Shown here: piece after piece, positions 8,472 through 18,313 of the stretch
How the letters are laid out: the number at the start of each line of letters is the position of its first letter
Position numbering within the stretch: position 1 is the first letter of the stretch
Assembly (NCBI RefSeq): GCF_005886145.1
Contig: NZ_CP040504.1
Span: 930,001-994,000, forward strand
Origin: Neisseria sp. oral taxon 014 str. F0314
Lineage (GTDB): Bacteria; Pseudomonadota; Gammaproteobacteria; Burkholderiales; Neisseriaceae
Length of the DNA: 64,000 bases
Direction: 5' to 3'
Program-made: the position numbers and the translations under genes
The notes under the pieces: model-generated
The model's input: the letters and a program-made list of their open reading frames with translations, nothing else
Told to the model about the DNA's origin: nothing
Databases searched by the model: none

Positions 8472-9557
8472 TCAGAATGCTTCGCCCACTTTCACACCGC
8501 CCTCGGTGTCTTTCGGCGACGCCAGCCGCGCAGTAGCTTCTTGGGCGGCTCGGAATGCCTCGGTCCGCATTGTTTTTTCTGCCTCGTCCGCCCCCAACGT
8601 ATTGGCCATATACTGCCAGCGGGCGGCGAGTTCGGCATTGTCGGGCATATCGAAACCGTCCCTCAGTTCGTCAACCAAATCAGGGCGGTTGCACACCAGC
8701 ACGATGTCGCAGCCCGCATCGAACGAAATCCGCGCCCGCTCTTTGATGCCGCCTGCGCCACACGCGCCTTCCATCGTCAGGTCGTCTGAAAAAATCACGC
8801 CTTTGAAGCCGATGTCGCGGCGCAGGATATCTTTCAGCCATTTGGCGGAAAATCCGGCCGGATTGCCGTCTACCTGCGGATAAACCACATGGGCGGGCAT
8901 AACCGCCGCCATGCCTGCCGCGCTCATTCTGCGGAACGGCACGATGTCTGCGGCTTCCAGCTCCGCCATACTGCGGCCGTCCTGCGGCAGGACGTGGTGG
9001 CTGTCGCCTTCGACGAAGCCGTGGCCGGGGAAGTGTTTGCCGCAAGACTTCATGCCGCCGCGGTTCAGCCCTTTCTGCAAGGCCAGGGCCAGCTCGGCCA
9101 CGGTTTCGGCATCATGGTGGAAACTGCGGTTGCCGATAACGGCGCATTGCCCCCAATCCAAATCCAACACGGGGGTAAACGACAGGTCGATGCCGCAGGC
9201 GGAAAGTTCGGCAGCCAGCACCCAGCCGACCTGTTCGGCTTGCGCCTTGGCCGCAGCGGGGCCTTGTTCGTCCCAAATCCGGCCCAACACGTTCATAGCG
9301 GGCAGGCGGGTGAAACCGTCGATAAAACGCTGCACGCGGCCGCCTTCGTGGTCGACCGCCACAATCAGTTCGGGCGTGCGCACAGCTTTGATTTCGCGCA
9401 CCAGCTCTTTGAGCTGCGCCACGTTTTCGAAATTGCGGCGGAACAGAATCACGCCGCCGACGGCAGGGTCAAGCAGACGCTGTTTTTCTTCGTCGGTCAG
9501 ACGGAAGGCGTTGACATCGGCCATTACCGGACCGCGCGGGATGATGGGTCGGGTCAT
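8472..9557 (-). CDS. nagZ: Beta-N-acetylhexosaminidase NagZ
   Basis: NagZ is a cytoplasmic family 3 glycosidase that removes GlcNAc from anhydro-muropeptides during cell-wall recycling. The 361-residue protein has the family signature KHFPGHGFVEGDSH, containing the flexible-loop Asp-His catalytic pair, and the nucleophile region GVIFSDDLTMEGA. It starts MTRPIIPRGPVMADVNAF with AGGACAAA just upstream. The gene is convergent with lpxH and downstream of the antiporter gene, from which a terminator separates it. Confidence 0.95.
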   Translation of the reverse strand: MTRPIIPRGPVMADVNAFRLTDEEKQRLLDPAVGGVILFRRNFENVAQLKELVREIKAVRTPELIVAVDHEGGRVQRFIDGFTRLPAMNVLGRIWDEQGPAAAKAQAEQVGWVLAAELSACGIDLSFTPVLDLDWGQCAVIGNRSFHHDAETVAELALALQKGLNRGGMKSCGKHFPGHGFVEGDSHHVLPQDGRSMAELEAADIVPFRRMSAAGMAAVMPAHVVYPQVDGNPAGFSAKWLKDILRRDIGFKGVIFSDDLTMEGACGAGGIKERARISFDAGCDIVLVCNRPDLVDELRDGFDMPDNAELAARWQYMANTLGADEAEKTMRTEAFRAAQEATARLASPKDTEGGVKVGEAF

Positions 9558-9615
9558 TTTGTCCTTTCGGAGTCAGGGCGGCTGTGTTTCCCGCCGCTTT
9601 GAGTCTGTTTTGCAT

Positions 9616-9655
9616 TTTCAGACGGCCTCCGGATACACGGAAGGCCGTCTGAAAC
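9616..9655 (-). terminator. Uptake-sequence hairpin after the NhaC-type gene
   Basis: TTTCAGACGGCCT (9616-9628) pairs with AGGCCGTCTGAAA (9642-9654). It lies 10 bases past the minus-strand stop at 9665, upstream of nagZ. Confidence 0.7.
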
Positions 9656-9664
9656 AACGATTAA

Positions 9665-11188
9665 TCAAGATTTCTGCGCGGCATTCTTATTTTTCAGCAT
9701 TAAAATCAATACGGCCAACACCACGCCTGTTACGGCAAAACCCAGCAGTGCCGATTTGGCGAAACCCAAAGCCAGATAACCCGCACCCGCCGCCGCAGCC
9801 ACCGTCAGCGCGTAAGGCAGTTGCGAGGTAACGTGGTCCATGTGGTTGCAGCGTGCGCCGGTGGACGACAAAATCGTCGTGTCGGAAATGGGCGAACAGT
9901 GGTCGCCGCACACTGCGCCGGCCATGACTGCCGACATACAGGGAATCACCAGCGTGGCGTCGACTTTGACCGCCATTGCGGCGGCAATCGGCAGCATGAT
10001 GCCGAACGTGCCCCAGCTTGTGCCGGTGGCGAACGCCATCACGCTGGCCAGCAGGAACAGGATAACGGGCAGGAAGCCGGAATTGATGTTGCCGGCAACC
10101 AGCGTGGAAAGGTATTCGCCGGTGTGCATTTCGCTGACCACAGTACTGATGAGCCACGCTAAAATCAAAATGGTAATCGCGCCGAACATGGATTTTATGC
10201 CCTGCCAAACCGCTGTGCCGTAATCGGAGGGTTTGATGGCGCCGACGGTGGTCAGTAATACCGCCGCCACGCCCGACAACCCGCCGACCACCAGCGAAGT
10301 GTTCACATCGGTATTTTCAAACGCCCCCAAAATACTGAAAGTTTCCAGCGAACGGCTGCCGGTGTACAACATGGCGGACACGGTGGCAAAAATCAGCACC
10401 AGCATGGAAATAATCAGCGCGTAAACCCGCCCTTTCACGCCGTCTGAAATCTGGGCCTCGTCGTGGTTTTCATGTTGTGCGGCATGTTCGAGGCGCGCCA
10501 TCGAGCCGATGTCGAAGGAAAACCAAGCGACGACAAACACCATAATCAGCGCGAACAAGGCGTAATAATTCATCAGGCTCATGGCGACGAACGTGCCCAT
10601 CGGCGTGTATCCGGTGATTTTGTAAGTAACGAGCAAACCGGCCAGCGTGGCGATAATCGAGGCGCCCCAGCTTGAGACGGGCATCAGCACGCACATCGGC
10701 GCGGCGGTCGAGTCAAGGATATAGGCCAGCTTGGCGCGGGAAATTTTGAATTTGTCGGCGACAGGGCGGGCAATCGCACCCACGGCGAGGCTGTGGAAAT
10801 AGTCGTCGATGAAAGTAACGAATACCAGTCCCGCCGTCAGCATTTTCGCCCCGCGTTTGTCTTTGATATGGTGCTTCGCCCAATCCGCAAACGCCTGATT
10901 GCTGCCGGAATAAGTGAGCAGCGAGGTAAACACGCCCAGCAGCAGCAGGAAAATCAGAATTTTGAACTTGCCCAGCGACCAGCCGCCTTCCGTCCAGACC
11001 AGCCCGACCGCCATGTCTTTCAAGTGCAGCAGGGTGTTTGACGGATTCCCGCCCGCCAGCAGCACCGCACCGAGAATGATGCCGATTCCCAGCGACAGCA
11101 GCACGCGGCGGGTAACGACTGCCAGCAACAAGGCCAGCGCGGCGGGGACGACGGATAAGAACGAATGTGAATAATCGGCCAATTCCAT
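9665..11188 (-). CDS. nhaC: NhaC-family Na+/H+ antiporter
   Basis: The 507-residue polytopic membrane protein has around a dozen hydrophobic segments. It carries the NhaC hallmark stretches TFIDDYFHSLAVG near residue 125 and GDHCSPISDTTILSSTG near residue 425. Family members exchange Na+ (or in some cases organic ions) for protons across the inner membrane. The ribosome site is poor: only a purine-rich run is present. A charged cytoplasmic-type loop (ARLEHAAQHENHDEAQ) sits mid-protein. The gene is monocistronic between uptake-sequence hairpins. The exact substrate is not shown by the sequence. Confidence 0.85.
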   Translation of the reverse strand: MELADYSHSFLSVVPAALALLLAVVTRRVLLSLGIGIILGAVLLAGGNPSNTLLHLKDMAVGLVWTEGGWSLGKFKILIFLLLLGVFTSLLTYSGSNQAFADWAKHHIKDKRGAKMLTAGLVFVTFIDDYFHSLAVGAIARPVADKFKISRAKLAYILDSTAAPMCVLMPVSSWGASIIATLAGLLVTYKITGYTPMGTFVAMSLMNYYALFALIMVFVVAWFSFDIGSMARLEHAAQHENHDEAQISDGVKGRVYALIISMLVLIFATVSAMLYTGSRSLETFSILGAFENTDVNTSLVVGGLSGVAAVLLTTVGAIKPSDYGTAVWQGIKSMFGAITILILAWLISTVVSEMHTGEYLSTLVAGNINSGFLPVILFLLASVMAFATGTSWGTFGIMLPIAAAMAVKVDATLVIPCMSAVMAGAVCGDHCSPISDTTILSSTGARCNHMDHVTSQLPYALTVAAAAGAGYLALGFAKSALLGFAVTGVVLAVLILMLKNKNAAQKS

Positions 11189-11210
11189 AAGTTGTCTGTT
11201 TTCTTGTAAT

Positions 11211-11249
11211 TTTCAGACGGCCCGACCAAGCCTCCGGGGCCGTCTGAAA
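11211..11249 (-). terminator. Uptake-sequence hairpin after the DegP-like gene
   Basis: TTTCAGACGGCC and GGCCGTCTGAAA (outer limits 11211 and 11249) form a hairpin between the minus-strand protease gene and the antiporter start. Confidence 0.6.
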
Positions 11250-11373
11250 TATTGAACATACGCAGCGGGGCGCGGCCCCCTGTCGTCGGGAAACGGACGG
11301 CAGCAAAATACCCGCCGTTTTGGAGCGGGTATTCTACCATCGATACAGGCTTTGATGCCGTCTGAAATGTTTT

Positions 11374-12870
11374 TTATTGCAGGTTCAACGCCAAAAACAG
11401 CGTGTTGCCGTCGCGCTGCACCAAGAGCGGCACGTTTTTACCCGCATTTTCCAATGCGCTGCGGAAGGTGGATTCGTCGTCTACCGTAATCTGGCTCACG
11501 GCTAAGATTTCGTCGCCGCGCTTCAGGCCTGCGCGTTCGGCGGCGCCCGTTACCCGCGTTACAATCAAATGCTGTTTGTTATCGGAATTCTGCACCTGCA
11601 AGGTCAGTCCGGTATTTTCGACGGTAAAACCCGCCGCATCCGGCTGTTTGGCGGGATTGCTGCTGCCGGAGCTGCCGGTTTCCACCGATGCGCCGACGCT
11701 GCCGAGCTGTACTTTGACGGAAATTTCTTCGCCCTTACGCCATACGCCCAACCTGACTTCCTTACCCGGAGCAATCGCACCCACCATAACGGGCAGGTCG
11801 CTGGAGGCGCGCACTTCCTCGCCGTTGACGCTGCGCACGATGTCGCCCACCTGCAAACCGGCCTGGGCCGCCGGACTGTTGGGCATGATTTTGGCCACCA
11901 GTGCGCCGCCGGCCTTGTCCAAACCGAACGATTTGGCCAAATCGTATGATACTTCCTGAATAATCACCCCGAGCTGGCCGCGCTGCACCTTGCCGGTTTT
12001 CTTGATTTGGTCGGCCACATTCATCGCCACATCAATCGGGATGGCGAACGAAATGCCCATAAATCCGCCGCTGCGGCTGTAAATCTGCGAATTGATGCCG
12101 ACCACCTGCCCTTTCAGGTTAAACAGCGGCCCACCCGAATTGCCGGGGTTGATGGCGACGTCGGTCTGGATAAACGGCGTATAATTTTCGTTCGGCAGGC
12201 TGCGGCCCTTGGCGGACACGATGCCGGCGGTGATGCTGTTGTCGAAGCCGAACGGTGCGCCGATGGCCGCCACCCATTCGCCCGGTTTCAAATCTTTCGG
12301 ATTGCCGATTTTGACCACGGGCAGGTCTTTGGCGTCGATTTTAATCAGGGCGACGTCGGATTGCTGGTCGGAACCGATTAATTTGGCCGAATACGCACGT
12401 TTGTCGTTCAGCAACACCTTGATATTGGCCATATTGGCAACGACGTGGGTGTTGGTCAGGATGTAGCCGTCCTGGCTGATGATGAAGCCCGAACCGAAAT
12501 TCAGTTCGTCGCTGCCTTCGTCCTGTTCGGGCATATCGGGCATGTTCGGCACCAGACGCTTGAAAAACTCGTAAAACGGATCGTTGTCGGGAAACTGGCT
12601 CAAATCCATGCTGTTTTCTTCGGAATTGTCGGCACTCTTCACCGCTTTGGTCGCCTGGATATTGACCACTGCCTGCCCTTCCTGCTCGAACAGTTGGGCA
12701 AAGTCGGGCAGCAGCATGTTGACGCTGCCGTCGTTTTTCTTGGTTTCGATGCGTTGTACCAGCTCACCGCTTTTATCGTTGTTGCCGAAAAAACTTTCCA
12801 CTTTGTCGCACCCGCCCAGCACCAATGCCGAAGCGGCTACCACTGCCAAATATGCGTGCTTTTTGTTCAC
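11374..12870 (-). CDS. DegP/MucD-type periplasmic serine protease (lipoprotein)
   Basis: This HtrA-family protease and chaperone degrades misfolded envelope proteins. With the GTG start at 12870 the product has 498 residues and begins MNKKHAYLAVVAASALVLGGC, a lipoprotein signal with lipobox LGGC. The catalytic triad is His142 (NTHVVAN), Asp172 (SDVALIK) and Ser245 (NPGNSGGPL). Two PDZ domains follow, the second ending at the C-terminus (LLVQRDGNTLFLALNLQ). The frame is open to an upstream ATG at 12978, but that extension has no signal character, whereas GTG is preceded by AGGA. Membrane anchoring by lipid is inferred from the lipobox only. Confidence 0.92.
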   Translation of the reverse strand: MNKKHAYLAVVAASALVLGGCDKVESFFGNNDKSGELVQRIETKKNDGSVNMLLPDFAQLFEQEGQAVVNIQATKAVKSADNSEENSMDLSQFPDNDPFYEFFKRLVPNMPDMPEQDEGSDELNFGSGFIISQDGYILTNTHVVANMANIKVLLNDKRAYSAKLIGSDQQSDVALIKIDAKDLPVVKIGNPKDLKPGEWVAAIGAPFGFDNSITAGIVSAKGRSLPNENYTPFIQTDVAINPGNSGGPLFNLKGQVVGINSQIYSRSGGFMGISFAIPIDVAMNVADQIKKTGKVQRGQLGVIIQEVSYDLAKSFGLDKAGGALVAKIMPNSPAAQAGLQVGDIVRSVNGEEVRASSDLPVMVGAIAPGKEVRLGVWRKGEEISVKVQLGSVGASVETGSSGSSNPAKQPDAAGFTVENTGLTLQVQNSDNKQHLIVTRVTGAAERAGLKRGDEILAVSQITVDDESTFRSALENAGKNVPLLVQRDGNTLFLALNLQ

Positions 12871-13214
12871 GGAGTGTCCTTTATTACCGTTGGCTGCTTT
12901 ATTGTTTGAAGCTAAAGCCGGATTGTAAACGAAATCCGCCATATCCGCATCCGCCGGATATGCCGCCTTTCTTGTCAAAATAAACGATTGCCGAAGCGGA
13001 TTTTGCCCTGAAAACAGCAGGTTCCAAGGCTGGTTGTTTCCAAATTGCCAATCCTCCCTTCGGCTCCATACTGCCCCATGTTGAGGCGGACGGTGCGTTC
13101 CGCAATAGCCGCCTGCCTGTTAGTCGCTTCATTTTATTAAAATTTACCGTTGCACACGCCGATTCCGCCCGATGCGGCAAACCGTCCCGGTTTCAGACGG
13201 CCTCTTTCCCCTGA
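12871..13214. other. 344-bp spacer between nth and the protease gene
   Basis: No gene is recognised. It contains a short inverted repeat (CATATCCG at 12940-12947 and CGGATATG at 12955-12962) that could be an operator or attenuator before the protease gene, and a single uptake sequence at 13192-13203. The rest shows no coding pattern and no Correia or dRS3 repeat. Confidence 0.55.
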
Positions 13215-13847
13215 CTACATCAGTTTGGCCGGATATTCGCACAAATCGTTGATAATGCAGGTTTTACATTGCGGTTTCAACGCTTTGCAGGTGTAGCGGC
13301 CATGCAGGATGAGCCAATGATGCGCGTCCATCAGAAACTCTTTCGGCACAAAGCGCATCAGCTTGTCCTCCACCTCGCGCACGTCCTTGCCCGGCGCGAT
13401 TTTGGTGCGGTTGGAAACGCGGAAGATATGGGTGTCGACCGCCATGACCGGCTGCCCGAACGCCGTGTTCAGCACCACGTTTGCCGTTTTGCGCCCCACT
13501 CCGGGCAGTGCTTCCAGCGCGGAACGGTCGGCGGGCACTTCGCCGTGATATTTTTCCAGCAGGATGCGGCAGGTCTGCATGATGTGTTTGGACTTGGTTT
13601 TGTAAAGCCCTATGGTTTTGGTGTATTCCATCACGCCGTCCAACCCCAAATCCAGCATCGCCTGCGGCGTGGCGGCCACGGGAAACAGTTTTGCCGTCGC
13701 CTTGTTCACGCCTACGTCGGTGGCCTGCGCCGACAAGAGGACGGCGATAAGCAGCTCGAAGGGCGAGTTAAAGTTGAGTTCGGTGGTCGGGTGCGGATTG
13801 GCGGCGCGGAAACGCTCGAAGATTTCTTGGCGGATGCGTTTGTTCAT
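13215..13847 (-). CDS. nth: Endonuclease III
   Basis: Nth is a bifunctional DNA glycosylase/AP lyase that removes oxidised pyrimidines in base-excision repair. The 210-residue protein has the helix-hairpin-helix LPGVGRKTANVVLN with the catalytic Lys, then VDTHIFRVSNR with the catalytic Asp. A C-terminal [4Fe-4S] cluster is formed by the Cys residues in CKALKPQCKTCIINDLC. The length is typical. The gene is separated from hemC by an uptake-sequence terminator. Confidence 0.95.
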   Translation of the reverse strand: MNKRIRQEIFERFRAANPHPTTELNFNSPFELLIAVLLSAQATDVGVNKATAKLFPVAATPQAMLDLGLDGVMEYTKTIGLYKTKSKHIMQTCRILLEKYHGEVPADRSALEALPGVGRKTANVVLNTAFGQPVMAVDTHIFRVSNRTKIAPGKDVREVEDKLMRFVPKEFLMDAHHWLILHGRYTCKALKPQCKTCIINDLCEYPAKLM

Positions 13848-13898
13848 GATGCGGGTGCGGTTTGTATGTTTTTGAAATGAGTGGGATTATAACGCAAA

Positions 13899-13939
13899 AG
13901 GCCGTCTGAAACCCGACGTTTTGGGGTTTCAGACGGCCT
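13899..13939 (-). terminator. Uptake-sequence terminator of hemC
   Basis: AGGCCGTCTGAAACCC (13899-13914) pairs with GGGTTTCAGACGGCCT (13924-13939), a 16-bp stem right after the hemC stop. Confidence 0.8.
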
Positions 13940-13949
13940 CTATGCTTGG

Positions 13950-14885
13950 TTAGGCCTGTTCTGCCAACACCGCTTCAATCAATTCCTGCGCGCCGTCGTC
14001 CGCCAGCTTTTTGGCGACTGCGCGTCCGAGCGCGTCGGCGTAGGCGGCGGGGGCTTGCGCGTCTGCCTGCAAGATTACCGAGCCGTCGGGGTGTCCGACC
14101 AGCCCGCGCAGGGTGAGCAGGCCGTCTTCTTCGGTGCAATACGCGGCAAGCGGGACTTGGCAGCTTCCGCCCAAAGCGCGGGCGAGGGCGCGTTCGGCGG
14201 TAACGCAGGCGCGTGTTATATCGTGGTTTAAGGGTTTCAATACGTCGAGGAGGTCGGTGCGGTGTGAGGCGATTTCGATACCCAACGCGCCTTGTCCGGC
14301 AGCGGGCAGGCTGTCGGCTTCGGAGAGAATCAGGCGGATGCGTTCGTCCAGTTCCAAACGCTGCAATCCGGCGGCGGCGAGGATGATGGCATCGTATTCG
14401 CCGTTGTCGAGTTTGGACAGGCGGGTTTGCACGTTGCCGCGCAGGGGCTTGATTACTAAGTGCGGATAGCGGGCGCGCAACTGGGCTTCGCGGCGCAGGC
14501 TGGATGTGCCGACGATGGTACCTTTGGGCATTTCCTCCAAACGCGCGTATTGGTTGGATACGAACGCGTCAAACGGATTGGCGCGCTCGCCGATGGCGGC
14601 AAGGGCAAAGCCTTCGGGCAAATCCATCGGCACGTCTTTAATCGAATGCACCGCCAAATCGGCGCGTCCGTCTTGCAAGGCTTGTTCCAACTCTTTGATA
14701 AACAGGCCTTTGCCGCCGATTTTCGACAGGGTTTTGTCCAAAATCTGGTCGCCGCGCGTGGTCATGCCCAAGATTTCAACTTCGCAGTCGGGATACAGGG
14801 CTTTCAGACGGCCTTGGATATGCTTCGCCTGCCACATGGCAAGCAGGCTTTCGCGGCTGGCAATGACGAGTTTTTTCGGGTTCAT
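13950..14885 (-). CDS. hemC: Hydroxymethylbilane synthase (porphobilinogen deaminase)
   Basis: HemC condenses four porphobilinogens to hydroxymethylbilane in tetrapyrrole synthesis. The 311-residue protein starts [20 protein letters not shown] and contains [11 protein letters not shown] and the GGSCQVPLA loop, whose Cys attaches the dipyrromethane cofactor. The frame is open 15 codons upstream, but the MNPKK start matches the family length. The gene is divergent from ybeY and is probably monocistronic, since nth downstream follows a terminator. Confidence 0.95.
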   Translation of the reverse strand: MNPKKLVIASRESLLAMWQAKHIQGRLKALYPDCEVEILGMTTRGDQILDKTLSKIGGKGLFIKELEQALQDGRADLAVHSIKDVPMDLPEGFALAAIGERANPFDAFVSNQYARLEEMPKGTIVGTSSLRREAQLRARYPHLVIKPLRGNVQTRLSKLDNGEYDAIILAAAGLQRLELDERIRLILSEADSLPAAGQGALGIEIASHRTDLLDVLKPLNHDITRACVTAERALARALGGSCQVPLAAYCTEEDGLLTLRGLVGHPDGSVILQADAQAPAAYADALGRAVAKKLADDGAQELIEAVLAEQA

Positions 14886-15044
14886 AACGATGCTTCGGCA
14901 ATTAAAACAGACAGGGCGTAAGTCTAACATAAACAGCCCGCCGCCACCTCACCGCGAAAGCCTGCCGAAATTTGATTTTACTGTTTTAAAAACCGCGCCC
15001 GAAATGATATATTCTGCATCACCCTCCTCCTTACGGCCTACCCC

Positions 15045-15560
15045 ATGAAGCGTGCTAAAAAATACCCGTTCCTGCAATTACAGCGCCGGCGTTTTGTTTT
15101 AAACTTTGAAAACGCTTCGGCCGCTTCAGGTGTGCCGTCTGAAAAAGACTTCTACCGCTGGGCGTGGCTGGCGGTCAAACAACGCTACCGCCGCGCCGAC
15201 ATCAGCCTGATTCTTCTGGACGAAGAAGAAGCCCGCGCCTACAACCGCGATTACCGCGGCAAAGACTACGCCACCAATGTTTTGAGTTTCGCCCTGAACG
15301 AAGGCGAAATCCTGCCCGACCAGTTTTCAGACGGCCTCTGCGGCGATTTGATTATCTGCCCGCAGGTCGTGTTTAAAGAAGCGGCCGAACAGGGCAAAAC
15401 CGCCGAACAGCACTTTGCCCACCTCACCCTCCACGGCACGCTGCACCTGATGGGTTACGACCACATCGAAGATCACGATGCCGAAGAAATGGAGGCACTC
15501 GAAATCCGCCTGATGCAGGCATTGAATTACCCCAACCCTTACCGAGAGGACGAATACTGA
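15045..15560 (+). CDS. ybeY: Endoribonuclease YbeY
   Basis: YbeY is a single-strand-specific metal-dependent RNase involved in 16S rRNA 3' maturation and ribosome quality control. The 171-residue product contains the zinc-binding signature HLTLHGTLHLMGYDH. A basic N-terminal stretch (MKRAKKYPFLQLQRRRF) precedes the fold. An internal uptake sequence encodes FSDGL. The stop codon is one base from the ATG of the CorC-like gene, so the two are translated from one mRNA; this pairing is common in proteobacteria. Confidence 0.93.
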   Translation: MKRAKKYPFLQLQRRRFVLNFENASAASGVPSEKDFYRWAWLAVKQRYRRADISLILLDEEEARAYNRDYRGKDYATNVLSFALNEGEILPDQFSDGLCGDLIICPQVVFKEAAEQGKTAEQHFAHLTLHGTLHLMGYDHIEDHDAEEMEALEIRLMQALNYPNPYREDEY

Positions 15561-15561
15561 A

Positions 15562-16395
<834 letters not shown>

Positions 16396-16467
16396 CCGCG
16401 CCGGACAAAGCCTGCCAACCGTTTCGCAGGCCGTCTGAAACGGTAAAAATTTGACCCAAATCGCAAA

Positions 16468-16520
16468 GCCGTCCGAAAACAGCCCCGACGAGGTTAAAAC
16501 TGTTTTCAGACGGCCTCTTT
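16468..16520 (+). terminator. Imperfect uptake-sequence terminator after corC
   Basis: GCCGTCCGAAAACAG (16468-16482) pairs with CTGTTTTCAGACGGC (16500-16514) with one mismatch, because the left copy has a C in place of T. A T-rich tail follows. Confidence 0.7.
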
Positions 16521-16581
16521 TGTATATAGAATCAAATAATAACCGACAAAACGGCCGGACACCGGCAAGTAAGGACGCACC

Positions 16582-16986
16582 ATGAAAACCATCACGACCG
16601 CACTGACCGCCCTCATCCTCTTTTCTTCCGCCGCGTATGCCGCACCAGCAGCCGATGCCGCGCTGATGGCGAAGGGCAAAACCGTTTACGAAAAAAACTG
16701 CGCCGCCTGCCACGGCAAAAACGGCGAAGGGCGCGCGCCCGTGTTTCCGCCGCTGACGAAGGCGGACTATATCGAAGGCAAACCGCAGGTGCTGGCAAAA
16801 GCCATCGTCAAGGGCATCCGAGGCCCGATTACGGTCAACGGCAAACCCTACAACGGCATCATGCCCTTCATCGCCATGAGCGACGCCGACGCGGCCGCGC
16901 TGTCTACCTTTGTGATGAACGCGTTTAACAACGGCGGCGGCACGGTAACCGAAAAAGACATCAAACAGACGCGGTCGCAGAAATAG
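16582..16986 (+). CDS. Small periplasmic c-type cytochrome
   Basis: The 134-residue protein has a signal peptide (MKTITTALTALILFSSAAYA) and one haem c site, CAACH. A candidate distal Met lies in NGIMPFIAMSD, so this is a class I single-haem cytochrome of about 12 kDa after processing. Such proteins shuttle electrons to terminal oxidases or nitrogen-oxide reductases. The partner here is unknown. Haem attachment would use the System II proteins encoded at 29.9-33.2 kb. The stop codon is 3 bases from that of the convergent gene at 16990, and no terminator lies between. Confidence 0.88.
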   Translation: MKTITTALTALILFSSAAYAAPAADAALMAKGKTVYEKNCAACHGKNGEGRAPVFPPLTKADYIEGKPQVLAKAIVKGIRGPITVNGKPYNGIMPFIAMSDADAAALSTFVMNAFNNGGGTVTEKDIKQTRSQK

Positions 16987-16989
16987 GCG

Positions 16990-17415
16990 TCAATACGCGC
17001 TGAATTCCACTTGGAACACTTCGCCGCCGATATAGATGTCCGCCAAATAATCGCGGCGGTTTTCCACGCAAAACGGCAGGCGTATCTGTTCGGCCGTCCA
17101 TACGCCGCCGCCCTGCTGCGCAAATTCGAAGCGGTTGAACCCCATATCCATCCCCTTCATGGAGAAGCTGATACCGGTTTCGCCGACGGCGGCGGGTACG
17201 TTTTTCAATTCGACGTCAAACGGCTGCTTCGCCGCGCCGGTGCCGCCGAACTTCACATACACGCCGTTAGGCAGCGTGCAGCCCCGACGCACGTCGCAGG
17301 CCGCGGTCTTTGCCGCCGGCTGCCGCTCCTGCCACCAGACCAGCGCGCCGACCTTGACGGCGGCGAACACCAGCAGCAGAACGCCCGCAAGCAGCAGTTT
17401 CTTTCGCTTATCCAT
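16990..17415 (-). CDS. Unknown membrane-anchored periplasmic protein, Met-rich loop
   Basis: The 141-residue product has a basic N-terminus and one hydrophobic segment (LLLAGVLLLVFAAVKVGALVW), so the remaining ~110 residues should face the periplasm. I do not recognise a named family. Visible features are a Cys pair (CDVRRGC), a third Cys (LPFCVEN) and the stretch SMKGMDMGFNRFEF, whose spaced Met residues recall copper-binding or FixH/YtkA-like beta sandwiches. The gene follows the Nudix hydrolase with a 3-base gap, so the two share an mRNA. Metal or cytochrome-related function is only a suggestion. Confidence 0.75.
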   Translation of the reverse strand: MDKRKKLLLAGVLLLVFAAVKVGALVWWQERQPAAKTAACDVRRGCTLPNGVYVKFGGTGAAKQPFDVELKNVPAAVGETGISFSMKGMDMGFNRFEFAQQGGGVWTAEQIRLPFCVENRRDYLADIYIGGEVFQVEFSAY

Positions 17416-17418
17416 GTT

Positions 17419-18225
17419 TCAGACGGCCTCTGTCTCTTCGCAGTCCAATACTGCGTGCGCACCGGCATCCAGCCAGCGGCGGCGGAATGACGCATTCCAT
17501 TCGGGCGCGGCCGCGACCACCAGCGGCATGGAAACGCCGCCCGCCAGCACGCCGCACACGGCTTCCGCCGCCTCCCTGTTTCCCACCTGCCACAACACCA
17601 CGTCGGCATCCTGCACATGCGGCCATTGCGAGGCCGTCTGAATCCTGACCCACACGCTTTCCGCCTCCGGCATCATGCCCCTTGCGCGCAAAACGGTTTC
17701 GTCTATCAGGATGTGTTTGTGTTGCGGTTCAGCAAGTCCGAACGGTACGACGCGGTAAGCGCCCGAAGCGTTTTCGCCCTCCAGCCCCGTATCCGGCCGA
17801 CCCGTAAACGACCGCGGCACGGACAGGGCTTTCAGCAGCGGGCCGTTGGCGGGCAGCATCGGCGACACGGTGAAGTCGCCCGCCTTCTGCCAGGACCACG
17901 CCTGCCCTTCCCTGGCCTGCAATTCACCCGTCCACCAGCCGGCTTCAACCCGCATAAACCGCAGGTGCACGCGCGCGTGTTCGTAAGAATGGATTTTGGT
18001 CAGCCACGGTACGGCGCGGCGGATGCGGATGCCGAGTTCTTCTTCAAACTCGCGTTGCAGCGCCTGAAATTCGGTTTCGCCCGCCTCGACCTTGCCGCCG
18101 GCAAATTCCCAATACCCCGCGTAAGGTTTTCCTTCGGGGCGCGAACTGAGCAGGTAGTCGCCGTGTCCGTTCAGGATGATGCCGGCGACGACGCGGATGA
18201 GGGGGCGGGTGTCTGGTTCTGTCAT
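17419..18225 (-). CDS. Nudix hydrolase (MutT-type) with C-terminal extension
   Basis: The 268-residue protein starts MTEPDTRPLIRVVAGIILNG. It carries a complete Nudix box, GGKVEAGETEFQALQREFEE, at about residues 37-59, as in MutT enzymes that hydrolyse 8-oxo-dGTP. The C-terminal ~130 residues (IDETVLRARGMMP, then VVLWQVGNREAAEAV) look like a reduced thiamine-phosphate-synthase-like domain, an arrangement known from beta-proteobacterial MutT proteins. Here it seems too short to be catalytic. A longer frame upstream to 18402 is rejected because it crosses an uptake-sequence hairpin. The last codons, Glu-Ala-Val-stop, are encoded by an uptake sequence. Confidence 0.85.
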   Translation of the reverse strand: MTEPDTRPLIRVVAGIILNGHGDYLLSSRPEGKPYAGYWEFAGGKVEAGETEFQALQREFEEELGIRIRRAVPWLTKIHSYEHARVHLRFMRVEAGWWTGELQAREGQAWSWQKAGDFTVSPMLPANGPLLKALSVPRSFTGRPDTGLEGENASGAYRVVPFGLAEPQHKHILIDETVLRARGMMPEAESVWVRIQTASQWPHVQDADVVLWQVGNREAAEAVCGVLAGGVSMPLVVAAAPEWNASFRRRWLDAGAHAVLDCEETEAV

Positions 18226-18275
18226 GGTTGTCAAAGCGGCCGGAATGCTCCGGCCTTCGTTTAGATTGGAAAAAC

Positions 18276-18313
18276 AGGCCGTCTGAAACGCCGACGTTGT
18301 TTTCAGACGGCCT
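18276..18313 (-). terminator. Uptake-sequence hairpin overlapping the acpS stop codon
   Basis: AGGCCGTCTGAA (18276-18287) and its complement (18302-18313) form a hairpin. The right copy contains the acpS stop codon and its last two codons, so coding sequence and terminator overlap. Confidence 0.65.
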
